Origin: Halobacillus_B sp963739045
GTDB taxonomy: Bacteria > Bacillota > Bacilli > Bacillales > Halobacillaceae
Reading direction: 5' to 3'
Assembly (NCBI GenBank): GCA_963739045.1
Contig: CAVTYY010000005.1
Location: forward strand, 930,001 to 994,000
Length of the DNA stretch: 64,000 bases
Below the pieces are notes generated by a model, which made no database searches, was not told where the DNA came from, and saw only the letters and a program-made list of their open reading frames with translations. The translations under genes and the position numbers were made by a program. Shown piece by piece: positions 50,964 to 58,868 of the stretch; the stretch's first letter is position 1, and every line of letters starts with the position of its first letter.

Positions 50964-52241
50964 TCACGCTGCCTGTTTGAGACAGTGAAGATCCTCTTTC
51001 ATTCGGTCCTCATTAAATGAAACGTGGTGATTCGATAAACCAAAAAAGATTTTTAATAGTTTTCCGCAAAGGACTACCATTGCTTCTTTTTTCTTCAAAG
51101 GATTATGGGCACGTGTAATGTAGTATTGATACAATTCCTGAAATACGCTGTTATTCTGAAGCAAAGGCAAAATGGCACGATAAAGAAGGCTGCGGAGATG
51201 TTTCCGCCCTCGTTTGGAAATTTTCTTCTCTCCTTTGTGCGTTCCAGAGGAGTTCTCTCGAAGTGTTAACCCCGCTAATTTAATGAGTTGGCGTGGGTGT
51301 TTGTACTGTTTGAGAGATCCGGTTTCCGCTAATAAATCAATGACCGTATTTTCTCCGATGCCTGGAATCGAGACAAGGTACTCGTATTCCTCTAGCTGTG
51401 AAGCAAGTTCATTCAATCGAATTTGGATTGCCTCTAGTCGATGTTCGATCAGAAGGAATTGGTCGACAAGGGTATCGATCTCAAATCTTGCCATCTCCAT
51501 CCCTTTTGTAAGCCCAATGGATGCTTCCGCTGCACGCTTCATTTCTCGTATCGTTTTCTTCGCAGGGGCACGTACGCCTGCCTTTTCTTTGTAGTTCAGG
51601 ACAAGTTCCTCGACTTCTTTTTGGATAAGGTCTTGAGGAAAAGGTGTGTGCTTCAACATGGCGCAAGCTAATTGACCAAAGCCTTTAATCACCGTTTTAA
51701 ACTCCGGGAAGTATTGGTCTAACCATCCTGTCATCTGGTTTTTCAGACGGGCTTGTTCCTCTTTAAGTTTCCATCTCATGGAAGAACCGTTTCTGAGTTC
51801 AGCTTCCACCCCTTCTGGGATCCTAGGATAGCTAAAATGGCCACCAACCATAAGTTTCCCAATCACACGAGCGTCCTTTTGGTCATTTTTCGTTTGAAGG
51901 TTATCATCAAACTCTTTCGTTCTTTTGACATGCATGGGATTGACGACCACGAAGGGAATATCTGCGTCCATGAGGTAGGAAGCGAGATTCATCCAGTAAT
52001 GCCCGGTGGGTTCAAACCCTATCAATACGCGGTCCTTCTTGTGACCTTGGAGCCATCCTTTCACTTTTTGGTGAAAGTCTCGGAAGCCTTCCAAACTTTG
52101 ATGAAAGCCAATGGGGCGTTGAAGCTCGCGTCCGCGATCGTCCAAAGCGCATGCATAGTGCGTTTTCTTAGCGATATCGATTCCAATGACCAGGGTGTCT
52201 TCGGTCATTTGATTTATTTTATTATTCCGATTATGATTCAA
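50964..52241 (-). CDS. IS110-family transposase
   Basis: A 425-residue DEDD-type transposase. The RuvC-like N-domain has VIGIDIAKKTH (Asp), IGFEPTGHYW (Glu) and KNDQKDARVIGKLM (Asp). A coiled-coil middle follows, then the C-terminal Transposase_20 domain with YLVSIPGIGENTVIDLLAETG and the SSGTHKGEKKISKRGRKHLR stretch holding the conserved catalytic Ser. The start is TTG at 52241, because AAAGGAGG lies 7 nt upstream; the longer frame to 52313 has no such signal. The gene appears intact. It lies close against the intron-bearing repeat. Confidence 0.93.
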   Translation of the reverse strand: MNHNRNNKINQMTEDTLVIGIDIAKKTHYACALDDRGRELQRPIGFHQSLEGFRDFHQKVKGWLQGHKKDRVLIGFEPTGHYWMNLASYLMDADIPFVVVNPMHVKRTKEFDDNLQTKNDQKDARVIGKLMVGGHFSYPRIPEGVEAELRNGSSMRWKLKEEQARLKNQMTGWLDQYFPEFKTVIKGFGQLACAMLKHTPFPQDLIQKEVEELVLNYKEKAGVRAPAKKTIREMKRAAEASIGLTKGMEMARFEIDTLVDQFLLIEHRLEAIQIRLNELASQLEEYEYLVSIPGIGENTVIDLLAETGSLKQYKHPRQLIKLAGLTLRENSSGTHKGEKKISKRGRKHLRSLLYRAILPLLQNNSVFQELYQYYITRAHNPLKKKEAMVVLCGKLLKIFFGLSNHHVSFNEDRMKEDLHCLKQAA

Positions 52242-52328
52242 GGGGAGTCCTCCTTTTGATGTTTGTATTTGGTTGTACAAATGCATCATAACGGAGGGCT
52301 TTTTTCTATACAAGTGCCCTTATTCTAA

Positions 52329-52410
52329 ATCCCACAGGAATCTCCTGTGGGAATTGCGGGACAGCTGAGACCCCACAGAGCTTTGCTCGAGGAGGCTCAG
52401 CGCCCGCCGC
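52329..52410 (+). repeat. Palindromic repeat copy 3, left part
   Basis: It begins with the hairpin CCCACAGGA-ATC-TCCTGTGGG (52331-52351), then GCGGGACAGCTGAGACCCCA and AGGAGGCTCAGCGCCCGCCGC. It is cut exactly at 52410/52411 by the group II intron. It continues at 54350. Confidence 0.7.
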
Positions 52411-52905
52411 GTGCCTAGCAAGCCGTTAATTGCTTATTGGTGAAAGTCCAATTCGAGTAAGTGCCAAGACGCTCGGTAGCTGACAGGTGACTGGTAGAGA
52501 AATCTTACAGTTAAAGCCCTGTGCCAGCAAACGAACAGATTGTAACATTAAGTGAATCCTGCCGCTTCGTAAAGAGCCCCTGCCTTGCGCAGGACAAAGA
52601 GAAGTCGAACCCCGGGCGGTCCGGGTGAAGACCATGGAAGATGTGTTGACCTTGGAATCAGCATCGAAGAATCTCTCGGAGTAGAGGGAGCGATATGTTC
52701 GGAAAGGAATTAATTGGAACTAGGGAGACCCTACTCATCACTTCTACAGAAGTAAAGCGGAAGCCTATAAATGTGGAATCATGAAAGGGTGGACGGATGA
52801 GAGGGAGTCGGAGGAGGTCATAGTACCTGTGATGACTACGACAACAAAACGTAGTCTAGGAAAGGACCTCTACTTTGTTTATATGTCCAAAGGAGGTAAG
52901 AGTCA

Positions 52906-54207
52906 GTGAATGTCAAGAAAATGACTAACGACACCTATAATGTTAAAGCTCAAAAACTCTGGAAGACGTTATATCTTTGTGCCAAGGAAAGCCCAACGCG
53001 CAGATTTCATGCGCTTTACGACAAGATTTATTCTCCAGATACGTTACGGGAAGCATGGCAGCGAGTGAAACGTAAGAAAGGAAGTAGTGGAGTGGATGGA
53101 CAGACGATTGAAGAAATTGTCGAGGAGTATGGCGAGAATAAGTTTCTTGATGAACTCCATATGGAGTTAAAAGAAAAGAACTATCACCCAAGTCCTGTCC
53201 TCCGCACTTATATTCCGAAAGACAATGGAAAGAAACGTCCATTAGGAATCCCTACGATCAAAGATCGTGTGGCACAAATGGCGACGAAAATAGTGATCGA
53301 ACCTATATTTGAAGCTGATTTTCATGACTGTTCGTTTGGTTTCCGTCCCAAACGGAATGCCCATCAAGCGTTGGCAAGGATTCGAAAGGCTAGCAAGAAA
53401 GGTTTTTGGGTAGTCGACGTTGATATTCAAGGCTACTTTGACAATATTAATCAAGATAAATTAATGAAGCTAGTTGAACAACGAATCAATGACAGACGGG
53501 TACTAAAACTCATCCGAAAATGGTTAAAAGCAGGGATTATGGAAGAAGGAAATGTTAGAAATCCTCAAACCGGAACCCCTCAAGGTGGAGTGATATCGCC
53601 TCTTTTAGCGAATATTTATTTGAACATTATGGACCAACTATGGGAAAAGAATTTCAAACATTTAGGAGAGATTACTCGTTATGCGGATGATTTTGTCATC
53701 ATGTGTAAAACCAAACAACAGGCTTTAGAAAGCATTCGTGTCATTAAGGGAATTATGAAGAAGTTAGACCTTACTCTTAATACAGAGAAATCACAGCTCG
53801 TGAATCTCTGGAATGATGAGGGTGGCTTTGACTTTTTAGGTTTTCACAATCGGAAACTACCGTATCAAAAGAAAGGTGGTTGGACGATCTATGTCATGTC
53901 TCACTTCCCAAAGCGAGAAGCTATGAAGAAAATGCGAGCGAAAATCAAAGCGTTCACCGAACCGAGAAGCAAGCTCCACATGGATCTTCATGAATTAGTT
54001 GAAGGCTTGAACCGCAAGTTACAAGGATTCAAGAATTATTATGGCTTGTCGTCTGTCTCGAAGAGATGGTTGAATCGGATCGATTGGTATGTTTTGAAGC
54101 GTTTAGCCTTATTTAACAACAAGAAAAGACAGCGTCGCACGCTTCAAGGTCATCTGGAGGAAGTAAAGAAACAAATCCAGCATAAACTCGTACGTTTAGC
54201 TGATTAG
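52906..54207 (+). CDS. ltrA: Group II intron reverse transcriptase/maturase (LtrA-like)
   Basis: A 433-residue reverse transcriptase. It has SSGVDGQTIEE (RT0/1), PKDNGKKRPLGIPTIKDRVA (RT2), FGFRPKRNAHQAL, VVDVDIQGYFDNI (RT3 Asp), TPQGGVISPLLANIYL (RT4), and RYADDFVIM with the YADD catalytic pair (RT5). The thumb/X domain (FPKREAMKKMRAKIKAF, GFKNYYGLSS) follows. There is no C-terminal HNH motif. GTG start behind AAAGGAGGT. It promotes splicing of its own intron and retrohoming by reverse transcription. It appears intact. Confidence 0.95.
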   Translation: MNVKKMTNDTYNVKAQKLWKTLYLCAKESPTRRFHALYDKIYSPDTLREAWQRVKRKKGSSGVDGQTIEEIVEEYGENKFLDELHMELKEKNYHPSPVLRTYIPKDNGKKRPLGIPTIKDRVAQMATKIVIEPIFEADFHDCSFGFRPKRNAHQALARIRKASKKGFWVVDVDIQGYFDNINQDKLMKLVEQRINDRRVLKLIRKWLKAGIMEEGNVRNPQTGTPQGGVISPLLANIYLNIMDQLWEKNFKHLGEITRYADDFVIMCKTKQQALESIRVIKGIMKKLDLTLNTEKSQLVNLWNDEGGFDFLGFHNRKLPYQKKGGWTIYVMSHFPKREAMKKMRAKIKAFTEPRSKLHMDLHELVEGLNRKLQGFKNYYGLSSVSKRWLNRIDWYVLKRLALFNNKKRQRRTLQGHLEEVKKQIQHKLVRLAD

Positions 54208-54239
54208 GGTCTCCGTAATGCCGAAGAAAGAAGAACATC

Positions 54240-54349
54240 GGAAAGCCGTATGAGGGAAAACCTCACGTACGGTTTGATGAGGGGGAGCTGAAAGTAAAAG
54301 AGAGAGCGAGATATCTCCCTCTTTAAAATCAGTTCTCTACTCTACCCAC
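54240..54349 (+). ncRNA. Domains V and VI of the group II intron
   Basis: Domain V is the catalytic hairpin AGCCGTATGAGG-GAAAA-CCTCACGTACGGTTT. Domain VI pairs GAGGGGGAGCTGA-like with TCAGTTCTC and holds an inner AGATATCT stem. The intron ends at CCCAC (54349). Confidence 0.82.
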
Positions 54350-54383
54350 GGAAAGCGAACCTTTTCCCGCAGCCCCTAAACGC
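54350..54383 (+). repeat. Palindromic repeat copy 3, right part
   Basis: GGAAAGCGAACCTTTTCCCG followed by CAGCCCC is the expected continuation of the repeat after CGCCCGCCGC. The remaining 54384-54580 shows GTCTCGAAACTGAGT (54391-54405) and the rsmD upstream region, with no gene. Confidence 0.65.
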
Positions 54384-54580
54384 CACTAAAGTCTCGAAAC
54401 TGAGTTTTCATGAATTTGGAGCTTTTGTGGAATAAGAAATTACATTAGATCTAAACCTAATCATTGAGTAACCAAAATTCCTTTTAAATGACAAAAAGCA
54501 CGTTTAAGAGGGGGAATTTCCTGCTCCCGCAATTTTATGGTAGGATTATGGAGAACGCTGTCAAAAGAGGTGTATAAGTC

Positions 54581-55144
54581 ATGAGAGTCATCGCAGGAGA
54601 ACATAAAGGAAGACAGTTGAAATCTGTCCCTACCCATAAAACACGACCCACAACTGATAAAGTGAAAGAGTCTGTTTTTCACATGATTGGCCCCTTCTTT
54701 GAAGGCGGATCAGCTCTTGATCTTTTTGCCGGGAGCGGTGGTTTAGGAATGGAAGCCTTAAGCCGTGGTATTGACACCTGTGTATTTGTCGATCAACAGC
54801 AAAAAGCCATTCAGACCATCTATGAAAATCTAGAGATCCTGGATTTACAAGAGCGCTGTGAAGTTTTTAAAACCGATGCCTGGCGTGCTATAAAAGCAGC
54901 AAGCAAACGTGGGTTATCGTTTGACTTGATTTTCCTGGATCCTCCTTATAAAAAGTTTTCCTATAAAGAATTAATGGAAAAATTGTTAGATAGCCAGCTG
55001 TTAGCTGATGGAGGTATCATTGTGTGTGAACATGATGCGAGAGAGGAAATTCCTGACGCAGCAGGGCGTCTGCAATTGGTGAAATCAGAAAGATATGGAA
55101 GCAACATTGGAGTATCGATTTATAGTGAAGGAGCGTTAACATGA
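54581..55144 (+). CDS. rsmD: 16S rRNA (guanine966-N2)-methyltransferase
   Basis: A 187-residue SAM-dependent methyltransferase modifying 16S rRNA. The N-terminus MRVIAGEHKGRQLKSVP, the SAM motif ALDLFAGSGGLGMEALSRG and the catalytic DPPYKKFSY are typical of RsmD. GAGGTG precedes ATG. It overlaps coaD by 4 nt (ATGA), as in B. subtilis ylbH-coaD. The gene lies about 180 nt from the mobile island and is intact. Confidence 0.96.
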   Translation: MRVIAGEHKGRQLKSVPTHKTRPTTDKVKESVFHMIGPFFEGGSALDLFAGSGGLGMEALSRGIDTCVFVDQQQKAIQTIYENLEILDLQERCEVFKTDAWRAIKAASKRGLSFDLIFLDPPYKKFSYKELMEKLLDSQLLADGGIIVCEHDAREEIPDAAGRLQLVKSERYGSNIGVSIYSEGALT

Positions 55145-55620
55145 CACGTTTAGCAATTTGCCCGGGAAGTTTTGATCCAGTTACATATGGTCATTTGGAT
55201 ATCATTCGTCGTGGGGCAAAAGTATTTGACCATATCATCGTCGCCGTTTTTAATAATCAGAGCAAGGCGCCTTTATTTGATGTGAATGAAAGAGTTCGTC
55301 TCATTAAAGAAGCGACTGCAGATATGGAGAACGTATCCGTAGATTCGTGCAGCGGCTTATTAATGGACTATGCGGAACAGAAGAATGCTCAAGCTATTAT
55401 TCGAGGATTGAGAGCTGTCAGTGACTTTGAATATGAGATGCAGATTACGTCTATGAATCGTAAGTTAAACGAAAAGATTGAAACGTTTTTTATGATGACC
55501 AATAATCAATATTCATTCTTAAGTTCGAGCATAGTTAAAGAGGTAGCGAAGTATCGGGCGAATATTTCAGATTTAGTCCCGCCGTCGGTAGAAGAAGCCT
55601 TAAATGAAAAATATCAGTAA
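55141..55620 (+). CDS. coaD: Phosphopantetheine adenylyltransferase
   Basis: A 159-residue enzyme of coenzyme A synthesis, adenylating 4'-phosphopantetheine. It has the nucleotidyl-transferase motif GSFDPVTYGHLDI (T/HxGH), the substrate loop DYAEQKNAQAIIRGLRAVSD, and the C-terminal SFLSSSIVKEVA. Length is typical. Translation is coupled to rsmD by the ATGA overlap. Pairs with the CoA-dependent PDH genes only at the level of metabolism. Confidence 0.97.
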   Translation: MTRLAICPGSFDPVTYGHLDIIRRGAKVFDHIIVAVFNNQSKAPLFDVNERVRLIKEATADMENVSVDSCSGLLMDYAEQKNAQAIIRGLRAVSDFEYEMQITSMNRKLNEKIETFFMMTNNQYSFLSSSIVKEVAKYRANISDLVPPSVEEALNEKYQ

Positions 55621-55621
55621 G

Positions 55622-55660
55622 TCAGCCGCTGCAGGGATAACTGCAGCGGCTGTTAATTTT
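55622..55660. terminator. Bidirectional terminator between coaD and ylbJ
   Basis: An 11-bp perfect stem AGCCGCTGCAG/CTGCAGCGGCT with a 6-nt loop, then TTAATTTT. The right flank overlaps the end of ylbJ. Confidence 0.85.
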
Positions 55661-56882
55661 CAACTGTTCTTCTCTTCCATTTGATCAAAGTCATCAGACC
55701 GATCGTTATTATCGTTAATAAAGGACCGTAAACATGAAACTCCTGCAAGGTCGAAAAAGTAAATGACTGTGCAGTCTTCGTACTAGGAAGTGTAGAGGTC
55801 TGTAATGCATGAGATGGACCGTAAAAATGATAGAGAATAACCATAAGCATTGCGGCTATTGCACCATGAGCGAGACGGGCAAACGCATAAGGCTTGAAAC
55901 GAATATCGGAATCAGCCAGGATACTTGCGATTTGCGCCTGGATCGATAACCCATGAAATCCAAGGATAAAACTGACGAGAATTAGCTGAGCGAGCAAGCT
56001 GTTATTTGTGGAGGTTACGGCACCAATTCCGGTTGTCATTTCAAGCAGCCCTGCTATGAGTGGAATGTGGAAGCTTGCTGGTAAAGCAGTGAACTGGAGC
56101 ATGTACGTAAATAGATGAACGGCCCCCGTCTGCTTTATTAGTTCTGTAAGTACGGAAAACAGCATTATAAATCCGCCCACCATTAGTAAAGTATCCACGG
56201 ATTTAATTACGGAGTCTCCCATCAGCCTGCCTATGGTTCGTCCATCTTTTAACCGGGAAGTATGCATCGTTTCAAAGACCATCCGCAACGAAGCTGGAGG
56301 AGCTTCTTGGCTGACTTTGTCTTCTTTTCGTTTATAAAACCTCATAAGTACCCCGATAATAAAGTTCCCTCCGTAGTGGGAAAGGGCAAGCAGCAGGCCA
56401 AGTGAAGAATTGTGAAAAAAACCTACGGCGACCGCCCCAAATAAAAAGAGCGGACTGGAAGCATTGGTGAATGCCACTAGTCTTTCGGCTTCAATCCGGG
56501 TAACTTGTCCACTCTTCCTTAAATCAACTGTCCATTTTGCTCCGGAGGGATACCCGCTGGCCATACCCATCACCCATACAAACCCTCCTGCTCCGGGGAC
56601 ATTGAATAATGGCCGCATTACTCTTTCACACAACGCACCCAGTCCATGGACCACTCCGAATCCAATCAGCAGCTCAGCTGTAATGAAAAAGGGAAGTAAA
56701 GCAGGAAATACAATCTCCCACCAGAGATTTAAGCCTCTTAAACTGGCTGTTAACGCTTCTTTTGGAAAGAAAATAAGTGCAGAGGTCAGTCCCAGTGATA
56801 AGGTTGTGAGAAATAAGGTTTTTAATCTGGCAATGATAAGCCCCTTCTTTCCATTTACAGTTTTCTGTACTTCTAAAATCAT
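55653..56882 (-). CDS. ylbJ: Sporulation integral membrane protein YlbJ
   Basis: A polytopic membrane protein of about 392-409 residues with nucleoside-recognition-like (Gate) domains and the family stretches VFPALLPFFITAELLIGFGVVH, GMASGYPSGAKWTVDLRK and ERLVAFTNASSPLF. B. subtilis YlbJ is sporulation-specific. The start is problematic. ATG 56882 has no good Shine-Dalgarno, whereas AGAAGGGG lies 6 nt before an ATT codon at 56834 that would give ARLKTLFLTTL, which fits homologues better. The frame further upstream is open but unsupported. Confidence 0.88.
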   Translation of the reverse strand: MILEVQKTVNGKKGLIIARLKTLFLTTLSLGLTSALIFFPKEALTASLRGLNLWWEIVFPALLPFFITAELLIGFGVVHGLGALCERVMRPLFNVPGAGGFVWVMGMASGYPSGAKWTVDLRKSGQVTRIEAERLVAFTNASSPLFLFGAVAVGFFHNSSLGLLLALSHYGGNFIIGVLMRFYKRKEDKVSQEAPPASLRMVFETMHTSRLKDGRTIGRLMGDSVIKSVDTLLMVGGFIMLFSVLTELIKQTGAVHLFTYMLQFTALPASFHIPLIAGLLEMTTGIGAVTSTNNSLLAQLILVSFILGFHGLSIQAQIASILADSDIRFKPYAFARLAHGAIAAMLMVILYHFYGPSHALQTSTLPSTKTAQSFTFSTLQEFHVYGPLLTIITIGLMTLIKWKRRTVEN

Positions 56883-57014
56883 CCATAGTAGAATGAAAAT
56901 ATATTTGGACCACTCACCGATTGTGCGTATCTCTATTTCAATATGTACGCTCATATGTGGTTGATTTATGCCATAAAATAAGTGCAAAGATGAGACGTCA
57001 AGGAGAGATGATAG

Positions 57015-57803
57015 GTGGACCGTCCTAAGATTGGATTAGCCCTTGGTTCCGGGGGAGCTCGCGGATTTTCTCATTTAGGTGTCTTGAAAGTTCTTCACGA
57101 TCACGGGATTCCTGTGGACTTGATTGCCGGGAGCAGCATGGGAGCTTTAGTCGGTTCTTTTTTTGCTGCTGGCCAGACTATTGATAATTTATACAAATTA
57201 GCCTTCACCTTTAAGCGGAAGTATTACCTTGATTTTACTGTTCCCAAAATGGGGTTTATTCAGGGGCGCAGAATAAAGGAATATATCCGTTTATTTACAT
57301 TTGGTAAAACGATTGATCAATTTAATTTGCCTATGTCAATCATAGCGACAGATCTTTATGCTGGAGAGAAAAAGATTTTCACTGATGGACCTGCTAGTGA
57401 AGCGGTCCGCGCCAGTATTGGGATTCCAGGGATTTTCGTTCCTGAAAGGATTAACGATCGTTTGTATATTGATGGAGGGGTAATGGATCGTGTCCCTGTT
57501 TCTGTAGTGAAGAGTATGGGGGCAGACATCGTTATCGCTGTAGATTGTGCCCATTTCGAAGCGGACCCTAATATCACTTCCATTTATGATGTCATCATTC
57601 AAAGCATTGATATTATGCAGGATGAATTAGTAACAGCTATGGGTGTTTCCTCTGACGCGGATGTTATGATCAGGCCGGATGTATCTAAATTTAGTTCGCG
57701 GTCTTTTACCAACATTCAGGAAATTGTCACGGCAGGAGAAACAGCCGCAGCGTCTCAAATTAAACAAATACAGCAAAGGATGGCAGATTGGAAGGAGTCT
57801 TAA
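57015..57803 (+). CDS. ylbK: Patatin-like phospholipase YlbK
   Basis: A 262-residue serine hydrolase of the patatin/RssA family. The oxyanion hole is in GLALGSGGARGFSHLG, the nucleophile Ser in GSSMG, and the catalytic Asp in YIDGGVMD. The substrate is probably a lipid ester; the physiological role is unknown. GTG start at 57015 behind AGGAGAG. It forms a pair with ylbL (3-nt gap). Confidence 0.92.
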   Translation: MDRPKIGLALGSGGARGFSHLGVLKVLHDHGIPVDLIAGSSMGALVGSFFAAGQTIDNLYKLAFTFKRKYYLDFTVPKMGFIQGRRIKEYIRLFTFGKTIDQFNLPMSIIATDLYAGEKKIFTDGPASEAVRASIGIPGIFVPERINDRLYIDGGVMDRVPVSVVKSMGADIVIAVDCAHFEADPNITSIYDVIIQSIDIMQDELVTAMGVSSDADVMIRPDVSKFSSRSFTNIQEIVTAGETAAASQIKQIQQRMADWKES

Positions 57804-57806
57804 GTT

Positions 57807-58832
57807 ATGAAAGGGAATAGAGGAATAGTTATTACCGGGGTTATTACAATCCTGATTGTGGCCTTTTTAGGGGCTTATCGTCTCCCTTATTACGTTTATA
57901 AACCAGGAAGTGCAGATGCCCTCAATCCAATAGTTGAAGTAGCGGACGGGTATAAAAGCAAAGGGGATATGCACTTAGTCACAGTTCGGGGCGGCCGTGC
58001 TACACCTATACAGTGGCTCATCGCAAAAATTCGTCCCTACCATGAAATTTACCCGTTAGATCAAATTCGCCCGAAAGGCATTTCCGAGGATGAATACTTT
58101 CAAGCTCAGCTGCAAATGATGGAGTCTTCGCAAGAGGCAGCGAAGGTCGTTGCTTATAAAGCAGCGAATAAAAAAGTAGACATTAATTATGACGGTGTGT
58201 ATGTCGTTCAAACTCTTAAAGGGATGCCTGCTGAAAAGAAACTAAAAACGGGGGACCAAATCACAAAGATTGATGGTAAAAAGATTAAAGAATCAAGTGA
58301 TCTAATAGATTATGTAGATGGTTTAAAAGAAGGCGATGAAGTCTCTCTTACGATAAAGCGTAAAGATGATGTTTTAACTAAAGATGTAAAGCTCGCGCCA
58401 TTTCCTAGTGATCCTGATCGGGTAGGCGTGGGGATTTCCCTCGTTACCGATCGTTCCGTGGATGTAGACCCGGAAGTTAAAGTTAAGAGTGGAGAAATCG
58501 GCGGACCTAGCGCAGGGCTGATGTTTTCTCTAGAAATGTATGACCAGTTAACGAAAGCAGATTTAACGAAAGGCTATCAAATCTGCGGCACGGGTGAAAT
58601 CAGTTATGATGGAAAGGTTGGCAGAATTGGCGGTATTGACAAAAAAGTAGTGGCAGCGGATAAAGCAGGGTGTAAAATATTCTTTGCTCCTAATGAAGGT
58701 GGAGCGAAGGATTCTAATTATCAAGTAGCAAAGAAAGCTGCTAAAGATATTGGAACGAATATGAAAGTAGTGCCTGTAGATACTTTTGAAGACGCCTTGA
58801 ATTATTTAAAAAAATTAAAAGCTGCATCCTAA
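57807..58832 (+). CDS. ylbL: PDZ-Lon serine protease YlbL
   Basis: A 341-residue membrane-anchored protease. An N-terminal membrane segment (VITGVITILIVAFLGAY), a PDZ domain at about 125-210 (GVYVVQTLKGMPAEKKLKTG), and a Lon-type proteolytic domain with the catalytic Ser in GGPSAGLMFS and Lys in GGIDKKVVAADKAG. In B. subtilis YlbL degrades the SOS division inhibitor YneA outside the membrane during recovery. GGAAGGAGTC precedes ATG. A terminator follows. Confidence 0.94.
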   Translation: MKGNRGIVITGVITILIVAFLGAYRLPYYVYKPGSADALNPIVEVADGYKSKGDMHLVTVRGGRATPIQWLIAKIRPYHEIYPLDQIRPKGISEDEYFQAQLQMMESSQEAAKVVAYKAANKKVDINYDGVYVVQTLKGMPAEKKLKTGDQITKIDGKKIKESSDLIDYVDGLKEGDEVSLTIKRKDDVLTKDVKLAPFPSDPDRVGVGISLVTDRSVDVDPEVKVKSGEIGGPSAGLMFSLEMYDQLTKADLTKGYQICGTGEISYDGKVGRIGGIDKKVVAADKAGCKIFFAPNEGGAKDSNYQVAKKAAKDIGTNMKVVPVDTFEDALNYLKKLKAAS

Positions 58833-58833
58833 G

Positions 58834-58868
58834 TAAAAGCCCATCAGCGTTTAAGCTGATGGGCTTTA
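58834..58868. terminator. Bidirectional terminator between ylbL and tmcAL
   Basis: A 13-bp stem AAAGCCCATCAGC/GCTGATGGGCTTT (58836-58848 with 58855-58867), flanked by A and T, between convergent genes. Confidence 0.9.

Larger units (their letters stand above)
50600..52330 (-). mobile_element. IS110-family insertion sequence, ends not resolved
   Basis: It contains one intact IS110 transposase gene (50964-52241) and a structured non-coding flank on the gene's 3' side. IS110 elements lack long terminal inverted repeats, so the ends are estimated from the start and end of recognisable palindromic repeat on either side. CCTAATTCAATTAGG, a perfect palindrome at 50730-50744, may be a landmark near the left end. 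Confidence 0.6.
52411..54349 (+). mobile_element. Group II intron with maturase gene
   Basis: A 1939-base ribozyme/retroelement. The 5' end reads GTGCCTAGCAAG (GUGYG-like), followed by the domain I stretch GGTGAAAGTCC. The reverse transcriptase gene lies in domain IV. Domain V (54241-54275) has AGCCGTATGAGGGAAAACCT and CACGTACGGTTT. Domain VI ends with CTCTACCCAC. The boundaries were set by these ends and by continuity of the flanking repeat. The maturase lacks an HNH endonuclease, as in intron classes that use palindromes or replication forks as targets. Confidence 0.88.
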
